Shown here piece after piece: positions 1-11,160 of a stretch of 64,000 nucleotides of DNA; within the stretch, counting starts at the first letter, position 1, and the number at the start of each line of letters is the position of its first letter. The translations under genes and the position numbers were made by a program. Below the pieces are notes generated by a model, which had not been told where the DNA came from, did not search any database, and saw only the letters and a list, made by a program, of their open reading frames with translations. Origin of the DNA: Hevea brasiliensis (taxonomy: Eukaryota > Streptophyta > Magnoliopsida > Malpighiales > Euphorbiaceae); contig NC_079503.1 of assembly GCF_030052815.1 (NCBI RefSeq), positions 43,566,735 to 43,630,734 of the forward strand, written 5' to 3'.

Positions 1-1312
1 TGGCTCAAATTATTCACTGGATGTTTTAAGACTCAACTTGCATGGAAAAGTACACTTCCAAATTTCATTTCCTCCAACTCCAAAACTACAATTTAACATT
101 CATGGCACTTATAATATCATCAATTCATCTCAATTTCAAGCATATTCACAAAACCCTAATTTATGATCAAACCCTAATTCAAGTTCCCCCAATTTATGCA
201 TATCACATGCAATATCACTTCCAATGCATTTAAGTGTATCAATTAAAATCACCAATCATCGTTATAGTTAGGAATTCATCAAACTCTCAAGGGGACTAAG
301 GCTGCCGAAATTCAACAATTCTTATAACTTATCATTTCCTTTGATTTCATACAAAATTCACTTCACCTTAACCTCAATTCAATATGCAATGAAGAAAGAA
401 AGAGAATATAAGCACTAACCTTTAATGACTACTTCTCAACCTTATGAAAACTTCAAGATTTCTCTTTTCCTTTACTGCCTATAGACTTCCCAAGGTGTGG
501 GGACTAATTTTTGTGAAGTGAACTTATGGTTTTATGTTGAAAATGGAGGGGATTTAAAGCTTGCATGAAAAGAATTCATGGAGGAAAGGAGAGAAGGATT
601 CGGCCATGGATGAGATGAAATGAAGAAGATGACTTGAGTGGATTAAAATTTGTCATCTTATGCCTTTATATACTCCACTAAAGTTTATTTAATTATTATA
701 ATAATTAAAGTTTTAATATTTGTAATAATTCACTTTTATATTCCTTTAATTACATTACCTATAGTTTCATATTTTTCATGGGATTTTCAAAATTTTTAAT
801 ATCACTCATTTTAATGGACATTTTGGTCAAAAGTCAACTCTAGGTACCAAATGACCAAAATGCCCCTCTTTGGGTTATAGTCAACCTTTTCCGGTAATAT
901 CGACTAAATCCCTGATCCGACGGTTCCTTAAATTTTATATTGTCTATTTCATTTTTCTTTTTACCTGTACCAATTAACTAAATTTTCTTTGACATTTTTA
1001 ATGTCATTTGTACCTTAGTAAACTCTTAATTTCATCCCTGAAATTATTTTCTAAGGTTTCTCGCAGGTCTGGGGTTGTCAACTGTCTACGTAGTGACTTC
1101 TCGATATGGTCACCCATTGCTGTAGTTCCGGCTCGTTTAACCTAGTTACATTTCATTTCTTTTATTTTTTCTTAATTTTTCTTGGTCTTTATTTCATCAA
1201 TTTATATCTCCTCACCTAGTTTAAGTGTAGTTCCAGACATTCTAACTATCCGAACAAACGTTAGTCATTAGAACAGTAGAACGTACGGACTACCTACAAT
1301 GAGGGTATTACA
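1..1312 (-). mobile_element. Partial LTR 'Y' of a Ty3/gypsy element (5' part)
   Basis: Read on the minus strand the sequence begins at 1312 with TGTAATACCCTC and continues with the block GTTCTACTGTTC...GTTCGGATAGTTAGAATGTC, which matches the starts of LTRs at 49315, 53129 and 61516. It also carries the family's U3 landmarks, a TATA box about 640 bases in and the CCATAACT-poor AT-rich leader. The LTR runs off the left window edge, so its end, primer site and internal region are not visible. It interrupts the extra ORF of Athila A immediately after base 1313. No coding sequence is supported; the 63-codon open frame at 42-233 is AT-rich LTR sequence. Confidence 0.85.
665..672 (-). promoter_or_regulatory. 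TATA box of LTR Y
   Basis: On the minus strand TATATAAAGG follows the phrase AGTGGAG and lies about 640 bases from the LTR start. The same phrase and spacing are seen in LTRs Z (49969), X (39693) and D (53756), which supports it as the LTR core promoter. Confidence 0.6.
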
Positions 1313-1893
1313 CGAGGGATCTATTGGTGTCCAGTGCTGTTGAATTCGAAGATGGCATTGAACTCATCTATATTCATTACCCGGTTGACACCAAGGATCA
1401 AAAATTTAATCTTGCCCTTATCCTCCCTATCAGTGGGCCATAAAGTGGCCCTAAAGCTCCCCAAAAACTCTAGTGTGGTGTCCCGATAGGCAAGATATTA
1501 GAGTTGGGTGAATCTGGTCGACCCAATGCTATCAATGAGTCTGTTGATTTAGTCTTGCAGCCTTATTTGTTCCAGTAGCCCAAAATTCATATACTTTGTG
1601 GAGATTATTTTCTGGATGCGAAGCCGAGTGCATAGATCTCTGTGGGTGTCATTTTTCTGGATGCGAAGCTAAGTGCATAGATCTCTGTGGGTGTCATATC
1701 AGAATCCCCAAGTTATGGAGAATTCTGACTATGGTGGCTATTGGGGTTGCGGTGGAGGTGGTGCTGGTGGTGCTAGTGGTGATGCCCTAGTTCTTGGGCG
1801 TTATGGTGATGGCTGAGGAGGTGAGGGTGAGGAGCTGTTTCCTTATCTTGAGGGAGAGCCCATTCTTCTTACCGGTCTCTTTACAGGAGCCAA
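1313..1893 (-). pseudogene. Athila extra ORF (env-position ORF), 5' fragment, copy A
   Basis: This is the counterpart of 35227-35774 in Athila B, lying downstream of integrase where Athila elements carry an extra ORF of the ATHILA ORF-1 type whose function is not established. The start codon equivalent to ATGGCTCCTACAAAG in copy B reads TTG here (1893). The early part is rich in Pro/Ser/Arg codons. A 45-bp direct duplication (1608-1652 and 1653-1697, two mismatches) adds 15 codons without changing frame. Several stops are present. LTR Y cuts the ORF at 1313, after the codons matching AGATCCCT in copy B. Identification is by nucleotide alignment to copy B made by eye; function is unknown. Confidence 0.75.
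1608..1697. repeat. 45-bp tandem duplication
   Basis: Two adjacent 45-base copies (1608-1652, 1653-1697) starting TTTTCTGGATGCGAAG differ at two transition positions. The unit is a multiple of three and lies inside the Athila A extra ORF. Copy B has no second unit at the aligned site. Confidence 0.95.
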
Positions 1894-1949
1894 TAGTGAC
1901 TTTAGGAGAGGGAAAGCTAGGGTTTGGTGAGGGAAGAGGAGATTAGAGG

Positions 1950-1957
1950 TTTTTATA
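1950..1957 (-). promoter_or_regulatory. TATA-like box upstream of the Athila A extra ORF
   Basis: Minus-strand sequence reads CCTATAAAAACC followed by a CT-rich leader and the ORF start at 1893, about 60 bases further. The same arrangement is kept in Athila B (35159-35166 with ATG at 35227). Conservation between diverged copies suggests an internal promoter, but transcription is not shown. Confidence 0.5.
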
Positions 1958-2029
1958 GGCTAGGAGAAGTGGAGAGGAAGGGTTTTGGCATGGGGAATGG
2001 TTTAAGGATGAGAGGTGAATTTAAAGGGC

Positions 2030-2345
2030 CTTAGGAGTCGAATCTATGACATGATACACGGGTTGTGTATCAGTACACGAGTCCTGACATATAGGCCCAT
2101 GTAATTTTCTGCCTGAGAATTTTTACTTCTGCTAAGATACACAGTCCGTGTAAATTAGCTTGGGGACCCGTGTAACTTCTTGTCTCTCAAGTTATCTTGC
2201 TGAATATGTTATACGACCCATGCAAATTACATTGGAGACCCGTGTAACGTCTTATAGCCTTATGTAGCTTTATTCTCGGGCTCCAGAATGTTACACGGTG
2301 CGTGTAAATTATTTCACGGCATGTGTAACTTTCTGCCTTTTCATT
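2030..2345 (-). repeat. ACACGGG/CCGTGT inverted-repeat spacer, copy A
   Basis: Between integrase and the extra ORF there are at least eight variants of TTACACGGG or CCCGTGTAA in both orientations, for example at 2056-2070, 2150, 2187-2197, 2255 and 2292-2332. Pairs of opposite orientation could form short imperfect hairpins. The motif GACTCCTAAGG (2029-2039, minus strand) follows and leads to the TATA-like box. The same motifs occur in Athila LTRs. Confidence 0.8.
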
Positions 2346-2672
2346 TTTTTTCATCATTTTTTTAAAATCTAGTGCTTAGACCATTTCTATTTACATAAAT
2401 GAGATGAATGCAAGAATTAACAGCATGATTACTTCCCCGGTTTTGTTCAATTTCCTCTTGTGAGGTTTTGACTTGATGATTCCTCTCCTCTCTTGCTTTC
2501 AATTCCTTGCTTTTCCAAAATTGATATCATAGGGTTCCTACAAAATAAAACACAAATAAATATAGAACAAAAATCAAAATAAGAAAGAGAAAGAAGGAAA
2601 ATTTAGAAAAATTTAGGTTACCTCCCAAAAAGCATTTGTTTATAGTCTTTAGCTGGACTTTGCTTTTATTGT

Positions 2673-3809
2673 TCATAGTCTATTTGGAGGGTTGCCGAAG
2701 GTGCAATTGGCTCCCTTCTCGACGGGTTCTCCTTGAAAGTAAGGCTTCAGCCTCTGCCCATTAACTTTAAAAGGACCTGAGGTTTCGCTCCACACTTCTA
2801 CTACTCCATGCTGGAAGACTTGGGTCTGGACTATTTTGATTTCAGCTTCCCTAGAAAGAGTTTCAATCTGGAGTTGAACAATAGGAGAAGATCTCCTTCT
2901 TTGATTTCCTTCCTCAAGATGTGCCTGTCGTGCCATCTTTTGGTTTTGTCCTTAAAGATCCTGGAATTTTCATAAGCGTCTTGTTGGATCTCTTCTAGCT
3001 CATTGAGCTGTAGAAGTCTTTTTTCACTAGCAGCTTTTAGGTCATAGTTTAGGGTTTGGATGGCCCAATAGGTTTTGTGTTCAAGTTCGATGGGTAGGTG
3101 GCAGGCCCTTCCATATACCAAGCGGAAGAGTATTGCTCCAATGGGAGTTTTATATACAATGCAGTATGCCCACAATGCATCATCTAGTTTCACGGACCAG
3201 ACTTTCCTTGAGTGATTGACTATTTTCTCAAGAATATATTTTAGCTCCCGATTTAAAATTTCTACTTGGCAGCTGGTTTGAGAATGGTAAGGAGCTGCCT
3301 CTTTGTGAGTTATTCCGTATTTCTTCAATAAATTTTCAAATTGTTGATTATAGAAGTGACTTCCTCTATCGCTGATTATCGCTCTTGGTGAGCCAAATCT
3401 TGTGAAGATTTTTTTTTTTGAGGAATTTCGTTACCATTCTTGCCTCATTTGTTGGTGTGGCTACTGCTTCTACCCATTTTAACAAATAGTCAACACCAAC
3501 TAGGATATACTTATTTCCAAAGGAAGTTGGGAATGGGCCCATGAAGTTTATTCCCCATACATTAAATAGTTTGATCTCGAGTATATCGTGCAGGGGCATC
3601 TCATTCCTTCTTGAAATGTTTCCCATTCTTTGGCATTGATCACAAGCTAGCACAAAGAACGTTACATCCTTAAACAGATAGGGCCAGTAAAATCCCACTT
3701 GCAAAACCTTAGCTGCTATTTTTATGGTGCCAAAGTGTCCTCTACATAATGCTGAATGGAAGTGTTGCATAATGCTATCTATTTCCTCTTCCGGTATACA
3801 TTTTCTCAT
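2673..3809 (-). pseudogene. Athila A integrase
   Basis: Integrase normally joins cDNA into host DNA. The first segment (3809-3366) has an intact-looking zinc-binding region, with [13 protein letters not shown] then ACDQCQR. The first catalytic Asp is changed: [10 protein letters not shown], where Athila B has EIDFMGPFP, a G-to-A type change. A frame break falls at the run of T near 3410-3419. The second segment (3328-2831) contains the core end with [10 protein letters not shown] and QVEILNREL, retaining the catalytic Glu. The last segment (2936-2673) carries the C-terminal VWSETSGPFKVNGQ and LKPYFQGE region and ends near 2673. Product would be non-functional. Neighbours are RNase H upstream and the hairpin/spacer downstream. 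Confidence 0.9.
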
Positions 3810-5662
3810 TAGCCCATCATTACATCTCTTTTACAATAGAGGTTCCTCCCATGTGTAGAACCGCACATCATGCAAAAATTTCTTCTTTTGCTAATAAGTC
3901 ATATTTGGAGGCAATACCCTGCATACAAGAAAATTAACAAAGCTAGTATAACATGGAGCTTGAGAGAATGCTAGTAATTGCTCATCAGGAAATGAATCAT
4001 CAATTGGCAAATCCTCGATGTCCCCTGTGTCTTCCAATTTCAGCCTAGAGAAATGGTCAGTTACTATATTTTTAGATCCTTTTTTGTCCTTGATTTCAAG
4101 GTCAAATTCTTGTAGGAGTATAATCTATCGAATCAACCTTGATTGTGCCTCCTTCTAGTTCAAAAGATACCGGATGGTAGCATGATCTATGAATACAATG
4201 ACTTTTGACCTAATTAAGTAGGATCTGAATTTGTCAATTGCAAATACTACTGCTAGGAATTCCTTTTCTGTGGTAACATAATTAATTTGTGCGTCATCGA
4301 GTGTCTTGCTAGCTTAATAAATGGCGTGGAGCTTTTATCTTTTCTTTGCCCGAGCACTGCTCCAACTGCATAGTCACTTGCATCTCATATCATCTCGAAC
4401 GATAGCTCCCAATCTGGTGGTTGCATTATTGGCGCTGAAATTAGGGCTTCTTTGATCCTGTTGAAGGAGACAAGGCAATTTTCACCAAAACCAAAGGAAA
4501 CATCTTGACTTAACAAGTTGGTAAGTGGTTTAGTTATTTTGGAAAAATCTTTAATGAATCTTCTGTAAAAGCCTGCATGTCCCAAAAAGCTTCGTACTCC
4601 TTTGACTGATGTTGGTGGTGGCATCTTTTCAATGATTTCAATTTTTGCCTTATCAACTTCAATTCCTCTTTCTGATATCAAATATCCTAGAACTATACCT
4701 TCCCTTACCATGAAGTGGCATTTTTCCCTAGGAACAGGTTTGATTCTTCACATTTTTGCAATACTTTGGATAAGTTAGCTAAGCAATCATCAAAAGTGTT
4801 TCCATAGATAGAAAAATCATCCGTAAAAACCTCCATAATATTTTCAATATAATCAGAAAAAATAGCCATCTTGCATCTTTGAAAAGTAGCGGGGGCATTA
4901 CAAAGACCAAAGGGCATTCTTCTATATGCAAATGTTCCATAATGGCATGTGAATGTGGTCTTTTCTTGGTTTTCTAAGTGAATAGGAATTTGGAAAAATT
5001 CTGAATATCCATCTAGATAGCAGAAGTAGGAATGTTTTACTGATCTTTCTAACATTTAGTCTATGAAAGGAAGAGGAAAATGGTCCTTTCTGGTGGTACT
5101 ATTCAATTTCCTATAATCTATGCACATGTGCCAACCAGTAACTAGCTTAGTAGGGATTAGGTCCTTGTTTGCATTTTGAATGACAGTTGTCCCACCTTTC
5201 TTAGGCACTACATGCACTAGACTAACCCATTTGTTATCAGAGATCGGGTATATAATACCTGTATCTAATAGTTTTAGAATTTCCTTATTTACTACTTGTT
5301 TCATGTTTGGGTTAAGTTTTCTTTGATGTTCAATAGTGGGTTTACTATTTTCTTCCATAGGTATCCTATGCATGCAAATGGAAGGATTAATCCCTTTCAG
5401 GTTTTCTATTTTATACCCTATGCTCTTGCTATGGGTCCTAAGTACCCTTAGCAATTTTTCCTCTTCTATTTCAAATAGACTGGCATTAATAATAACAGAA
5501 TATTCAGAATTTAAGTCCAGGAATGCGTACCTTAGCATAGAGGGAAAAGGTTTCAGTTCTACCTGTTTGGTGATTTCCTGAAGCTTGCCTTTGGGCTGTT
5601 CCTCCTTTAACTCTTCTATAGCAAAAACTTCAGCCAATAGTAGGGGTGGATTAGTTATCAAG
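3810..5662 (-). pseudogene. Athila A reverse transcriptase and RNase H
   Basis: The segment 5662-5056 begins just after the G1 insertion and holds the linker and RT start (PVPKKGGTT-like VVPKKGG, MCIDYRKLN, KDHFPLPFID). The next segment (5055-4705) has YLDGYSEFFQIPIH, MPFGLCNAPATFQR and the catalytic box FTDDFSIYG (Asp-Asp codons 4816-4821). The third segment (4711-4385) has the RT thumb, with GYLISERGIEVD and FLGHAGFYRRFIKDFS. RNase H (about 4384-3810) is recognisable only by DASDYAVGAVLGQRKD and is frame-shifted and full of stops. The ATG-led open frame that appears to start at 5778 begins inside the G1 LTR, so only 5662 and below is Athila coding. Confidence 0.9.
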
Positions 5663-6219
5663 TGTAACACCTCTATTTGTATAGCCTGGTATATTTCATT
5701 GTTCTGGTGACTGGAGTCGGTCCAGACAATTAAGGGGATTAGAACCACACTTAAGACAACTAGATAAGCCATAAACACAAATAATTAGTAATTGTCAATT
5801 AGTTAAGTATAAATAAGAAAAACAGAACATAAGAAGTTAAACGAGCCGAGAGTCACAGCGATGGGTGACCTTCTCGAGAAGGACTGCGAAGTCGATTTGA
5901 ACTCAAATTTTGAACCGTAAAATGTGATGTCGTGGTCCTTAAGACTATTAAAAACACAGTGTAAAAGAGAAAATCACGGAAGAAGATTGTTAAGCCAGTC
6001 AAATAATTAGGTCAGGGAGTCGGAAGAAATATTGAATTATTTGCAAACCAGGTTGAACCGGCGAGGGGCAATTTGGTCAATTGACCCCGAGAGCTAACTC
6101 CTAACCTAACTGTCAAATAAAATTAGAGAAAAGAAAATTTTGGAGTCAGGAATTAAATTAAAAAACTAATGGAAAAATAAATAAAAAAAAGAAAAAGAAA
6201 ATGAAAAAGTGAAGAGAGA

Positions 6220-6248
6220 TGACATCATGCATGACATCATGCATGATG
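6220..6248. promoter_or_regulatory. Doubled TGACATCATGCA with palindrome, G1 5' LTR
   Basis: TGACATCATGCA occurs twice in tandem (6220-6231, 6232-6243), and CATCATGCATGATG (6235-6248) is a perfect palindrome. The same block is at 14657-14685 in the 3' LTR. TGACATCA resembles plant bZIP sites and CATGCATG the RY element; the role is inferred only. Confidence 0.55.
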
Positions 6249-8446
6249 CCATAAATATTATAATTAAAAATTTATTTAATTTGATTTATGGTCTTCCTAA
6301 GACATCAAAAAATAAAAGGAAAGAAAAGAAAATAAAATAAAAGTCTTATTCTTTCCCTAACCTTGCTGCCCCACTCTCACTCTCCCTCTCCCTCACCAAA
6401 ACCTCCATTAAAGCTTATTTTGAGTTTGATCAAACCCACAATCCCACCATAGAAAGTTAAACCTCCAATATTAAACCTTGATTTCAAGCTTTGATAGAGG
6501 ACTTGACAACAAAAAAAGAAGAAAGGAAGGGGTTTGAAGGAAAGAAAATTCTGCACTAAGGTTAGTAAACTAAATTTGATTTTCTAGTTGAATTAATTGT
6601 GTTTATTGCTTAACTAACTTAGAAATAAACTTAAAATGAAATAAAAAAATTTGTGGAGGACTAAAGGGAATTTTGGCCAACCTATGAAGGGGGATGAATT
6701 GCATGAGTTTGATTGCATTAAACTTGTTAGAATGCTTGAATGAGATGTAAGAGTATGTTAAGATGTGTTGAATCAATCAAATGTAACAATTAGTGTGAAT
6801 TAGGGCTTTGCACTTAGGTTTAGGAAACAAAATTTGGAGAAATGGTGAAATAATATGTTTGACCTAGTTTCAAGTGAGAAATGGTCATTTGTGACCAAAT
6901 GAAGTGTGTTGGAAGTGTTTGAATTGAGGTTAAATTCGGATTCAATGTGGTCATGCTGTAGGCAGCAGGACCAAGGTCCCTTTAAGGGACGAAAACTAAA
7001 AATTTACAAGTCCAATTGGTATGAGACCAATTGAGAATGAAAATAGACACAAAATGACACAATTTTCATTTAGGAGTCATGCCCAAAAATTGACCAAAAC
7101 CCAGTGAACAAATTGACCAAATCCGGAAGTTCTCAGTGTGACCTGTACAAACTAACCAAATGAATAGTGTTTGTTCATTTGGCCATAACTTCAGCTAGGA
7201 AGGTCTAAATGACCTGAAATTTTACCAGTGGACAGATGAGATATAGACCTAAAACTTTCATGAAGAACACAAACCCAAATCATGCCATTAGCCAAGTCAT
7301 TTGGCCACCTAAATTTGGTGACCTAACACTGCCAGAACCAGAATTTGCCCAGAAATCTGGGTTAAGTCCAATCCGGCAGCCATGGTTCAAATGGCTATAA
7401 CTTGAGCTACAAAACTCTAATTGGAGTGATTCAAAAAGGAGAATAAACTTAAGACAATAGGAAATATTTTCTATGAAGAAAGTTTTTCCAAATTCTAACA
7501 GTAAAATGACCAATGGAACAGTGCAACTTAAGACACCAAAACTAAAAATTTACAAATTTGCCAAAAAGAATTAGAATTTGAGTAAACAACAAAAACCAAG
7601 AAATTTAGTGAGCAAAATGTGGTATGTGGGTGAATTTGGAATTCCCATACCTATTAAGCCTTAGAAAGTCAACAAATGGACTTGAATAGTGTAATGAATA
7701 GTAACCCCGAAACACAAAATTTAAAGAACATCAAGATTAGCACATTAGAGCTAGGTGTAAGTGAATGTAAATTTATTTTTGGACTAATGATGAGTTATGA
7801 TACTGAAACACTGTGAAACTGTGTTTCAGTGAAAAACAACACCGGGAAAGAACCCGAGGAATTGAGTCAAGGTCAAGAGGTGACTCGCTTAAGGTTTGTG
7901 CACAACATATAATTTTTGTGAATTATCTTCTGCATATTGTTTCGAATAATTTGAAATATTGAATTGTGACATTAGTATGATGCTTTTGATTTAAATTGTT
8001 GAAAGTTATTTGTGTATATTTGAAATGGCAATGTTTAGTAAATTGTTAAGATAAGTTTTGAAACCACAATGTCATGACCATATATTTGAACACCTCACTA
8101 GCATGACTAGTGGGGGTAATCAGTTTCGAATTTTGATTCATTCTCTGGCTGAAGTGTTGAGGTGTGTGCCAGTAGAAGAAGAAATTGAATGGATATCCAT
8201 ATGTTTGAGCTAGCTAGCCTTGTGATGTGACATCTCCTTAGCCTATGGGTATTGAGATTATATTTGTTTCGAATGGCATGATATAACTGTGGGTTTTATG
8301 AAATGTGTTTTGATACTTCGAAATGAAATTGTTTGGATTAAAATCTCATAATTCATGTTTTGTATTTAATTCTCATGTTCAGTCAAATTTTTGAATAAAT
8401 ATGATTTCAATTCTGCATAAAGAATATTTTAGTATGTTGAGCACCA

Positions 8447-8523
8447 CTGAGTCCTAGTACTCAGCGATGGCTATTATTGTTGTCGCAGATTTAGAGACTA
8501 GAAGAGCAGCAGAGTGAGCTGCT
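8447..8523 (+). other. Three consecutive hairpins in the G1 5' LTR
   Basis: Hairpin 1 pairs CTGAGT (8447-8452) with ACTCAG (8459-8464). Hairpin 2 pairs GCGATGGC (8464-8471) with GTTGTCGC (8479-8486), using three G-U pairs. Hairpin 3 pairs AGCAGC (8505-8510) with GCTGCT (8518-8523). They lie upstream of an AATAAA (8675), so probably in the transcribed R region. Equivalent structures exist in other LTRs of the window. Confidence 0.65.
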
Positions 8524-9219
8524 GAGGATTGTGGAGCGACTTGCCTTGAAGTTATATCGGGTATAAGTTATACCCTGACTGTAAATATTTATTTTGATGT
8601 ATGTAATGTACGTAATTGTATGGACATGTAAAATCGGTCTTGAGCAGCTTGTACAAAGTTTGTATAAAGTTTGTAATAAAATTTAGTATGAATTTCTTTT
8701 AATGTAAATTTTTAGTATGATGTATATATAAATTATTTATCTTTAATGAACTATGAATGGAAATATTTTATTTTAATTTGAATGAAATTGATTGACAGTA
8801 TCTTGATGATTACTGAATTTTTGGAAATTGAGAAATGAGGATTGTTGAATTTTGAAACTTGAGAAATTGGTTGGAATTGATTGTGAATTTAAAGAAGTTG
8901 TTGAGAAAAATTATTGGAAGTGTTTTCTTCAGGTATTTGAAGAACTATTTTCTCAAAATACAGACGGCACTCTGCCTAAATTTTTATAAAATTTGCAGAA
9001 AAATAAAATGGGCGAAAAATTTTAACTAGTTTTCAACTTTGAATAAATGATTTTAATGCCTATTAGAAAATGCTCACCACTTATAAAAGTAAGAAAATTG
9101 TTTTAAAATCCCTTGTAGGGTACTTAATAAGTTATCGGTAGGTGAAGTTAGGTAGTTCATTAGGTATTCTACGGGATCATGTTATGCCTTACAGAGGGGT
9201 AAGGTGTGACATGTTTTAG

Positions 9220-9231
9220 TGGTATTAGAGC
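9220..9231 (+). other. Primer binding site of G1 (tRNA-iMet type)
   Basis: TGGTATTAGAGC, eight bases after the LTR end, differs by one transition from TGGTATCAGAGC, which is complementary to the 3' end of plant initiator tRNA-Met and is the usual primer site in this group. Confidence 0.9.
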
Positions 9232-9400
9232 AAAATTTTTGAAGTATGTTTTAACTTGAGAATTTATGTCCTTCCTTGTTAAGTACAACTGCTCAATGTC
9301 CATATTTGTTACATACAGTGTATTACATCATAAATATGAACTAACGGAGGGAAATCTCCATGTGTTAATTATTCAAGAGATACCCTAACTTCAGATTGAA

Positions 9401-10641
9401 ATGGAAGAAGGGGATCGCTCAGTCGAGCAATCTGTTGAAGCTGAGGCACAAGGGGAAGCCCGAGCTTTACAAAACGTCAGTGGATCAGTAGCACCAGCCC
9501 CACAAATGCCACAATTTCTTGCACAGTTTGCACAGCAGATAGCTGCGATGTTTCAACAAATGGCTAAGGGTATGCTTGCCCAAGTTCCACCCCAGACACC
9601 TGTAGCACAACCAGTACCTCCAGCCAGACAGTATGATAAGTTATTAAAGTATGGGGCTACTGAATTTAAGGGTACAGTGGACCCTTTAGAGGCAGAGCAA
9701 TGGCTTGAAAGGATGGATAGAGTATTTAAGAAGCTGCACTGCCAAGATGAATTGAAGGTTGAATATTCTGTGTCGCTACTGCAAAGGGATGCATATGATT
9801 GGTGGAAGACCATGCCCCACAACTTAGCTAAACCACCAGTACTGACCTGAGATGACTTCATCAGAGAATTCAGATAGAAATACATCCCAGATGCATATGT
9901 TGATCAGAAATTGCATGAATTTTTGAGTTTGAAACAAGGGAACGGCATAGTATGAAAGGGAGTTCTCCCACTTAAGTCATTATGCTAGGAGTCTCCTTTC
10001 TACCAGCAAGGCAAGATGCAAGAGATTTGAGACTAGTTTGAAGCCTAGTTTGAGAATGCAAGTAGTGGGATTCAGGCATAGCAATTTTTCAGAACTCATG
10101 TCTCAAGCACTTGAGCTAGAAATTGAATCAGAAGCGACCTCAACAAAAGAAAAATTAGAAAAAGTTGAAAAATCCGAGAAAGACAAAGAGGAAAAATCAG
10201 TTGAACAAAGTTCTGGTGGTACTTTTGGGAAGAGAAAGAAATTTGGTGGACCTAGCAGAGGTTGAGGTGGAAGGTTTGTTAGGGGCAAATTCTCTGAACA
10301 GAGACCCTCTAGGTCTGGTCAGTAGTCGAGCAGGGGTTCATATTCTGCCCGCCCCTATGAGACTTGTGGCAAGATTCATGGGGGAGAATGCTATTGGGCC
10401 ACTGGAGCCTGCTTTAACTATGGAGGCAAGGGCCATCTTGCTAAAAATTGCACTAGTGCTCCTAAATATGGTCCAGCTCCTACTACTGCAGAAGGATCTA
10501 TTTAGAGTCATGCTTCTAGAAGTTCACAACCTGTTGGCAGGGGAAGAGGCAGAGGTAGAAGCACTACTTCTAGCAGTCAGGGTACGGTTGGTCAGTCAGC
10601 ACAAGGAAGTGCTTCAGCCAGAGTTTACACGATGAGACAGT
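9401..10641 (+). pseudogene. G1 gag
   Basis: Gag forms the capsid-like particle and binds RNA. The ATG at 9401 opens MEEGDRSVEQSVEAEAQG, followed by a Gln/Pro-rich stretch and the capsid core (YGATEFKGTVDPLEAEQWL, YDWWKTMPHNLAKPP). A TGG-to-TGA type stop occurs at about 9848 and TAG follows in the next segment. A small deletion near 9942 shifts frame, when compared with the same place in element D. The C-terminal half continues in a second frame from about 10038 with a Lys/Glu-rich region and a zinc knuckle whose second Cys is changed to Tyr (CFNYGGKGHLAKNC). Start choice is supported by the matching region of element D at 57190. Confidence 0.9.
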
Positions 10642-11160
10642 GAGAAAAGGCTGAGACTTCCGATGTGGTAGTTGGTACATTTTCTATCTCTGATCAAGAA
10701 GTATTTGTGTTTTTTTATCAAGGTTCAACCCACTCATATGTTAGTGCTAGCATAATCAGTTCACTTGCTGTTCCATGTGTCCAAATGGGTTTTGAAGTGC
10801 TAGTAACTAGTCCGTTAGGACAAGAGATTCGAGTAAACAAAATTTATAAGGACTGTCCTTTGGTGATCCAAGGACATGTTTTCCTATCAGATTTGATTGA
10901 AATGCTCTTCAGAGATTATGATATTATCTTGGGCATGGATTAGTTAGCCAGGCATCACACCATGATTGACTGTAGATTGAAGACAGTCACTTTTGGTCTC
11001 CCTCTATACGGTGATGTGGTAATACATGGGGAGAGGCATTTACTGCCATCAAACATCATTTCGGCTGCACTAGCCAGGAGGATGATCAAAAAGGGGTGTG
11101 AAGGATACTTGGTACATGTGATAGACACCCAAGTGGGGAGTCCAGCACTGAGGGACATCC
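10642..11160 (+). pseudogene. G1 protease (retropepsin)
   Basis: Retropepsin would cleave the polyprotein. The region shows the family pattern (FSISDQEVFVFF, GSTHSYVSASII, DYDIILGMD) in the same frame as the following pol. The active-site triad is destroyed: FYQGST is found where element D has FDPGST, so the catalytic Asp is Tyr (10716-10718). A stop at 10941 (TGG to TAG type, in GMD-stop-LARH) separates it from the downstream ILGMDWL-type continuation. No frameshift is present. Confidence 0.85.

Larger units (their letters stand above)
5663..9211 (+). repeat. G1 5' LTR
   Basis: Starts TGTAACACCTCTATTTG and ends AAGGTGTGACA, 3549 bases. It contains a doubled TGACATCATGCA with a 14-bp palindrome (6220-6248), a CT-rich block near 6370-6400, two diverged CCATAACT units 212 bases apart (7181, 7393), the triple hairpin at 8447-8523 and an AATAAA at 8675-8680. 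A clear TATA box at the position seen in other LTRs was not found. Confidence 0.95.

Noticed and set aside
5663..5778. ATG-started extension of the Athila A RT frame
   Set aside because: These bases belong to the G1 LTR; the TCAAG target duplication places the true Athila sequence at 5662 and below.
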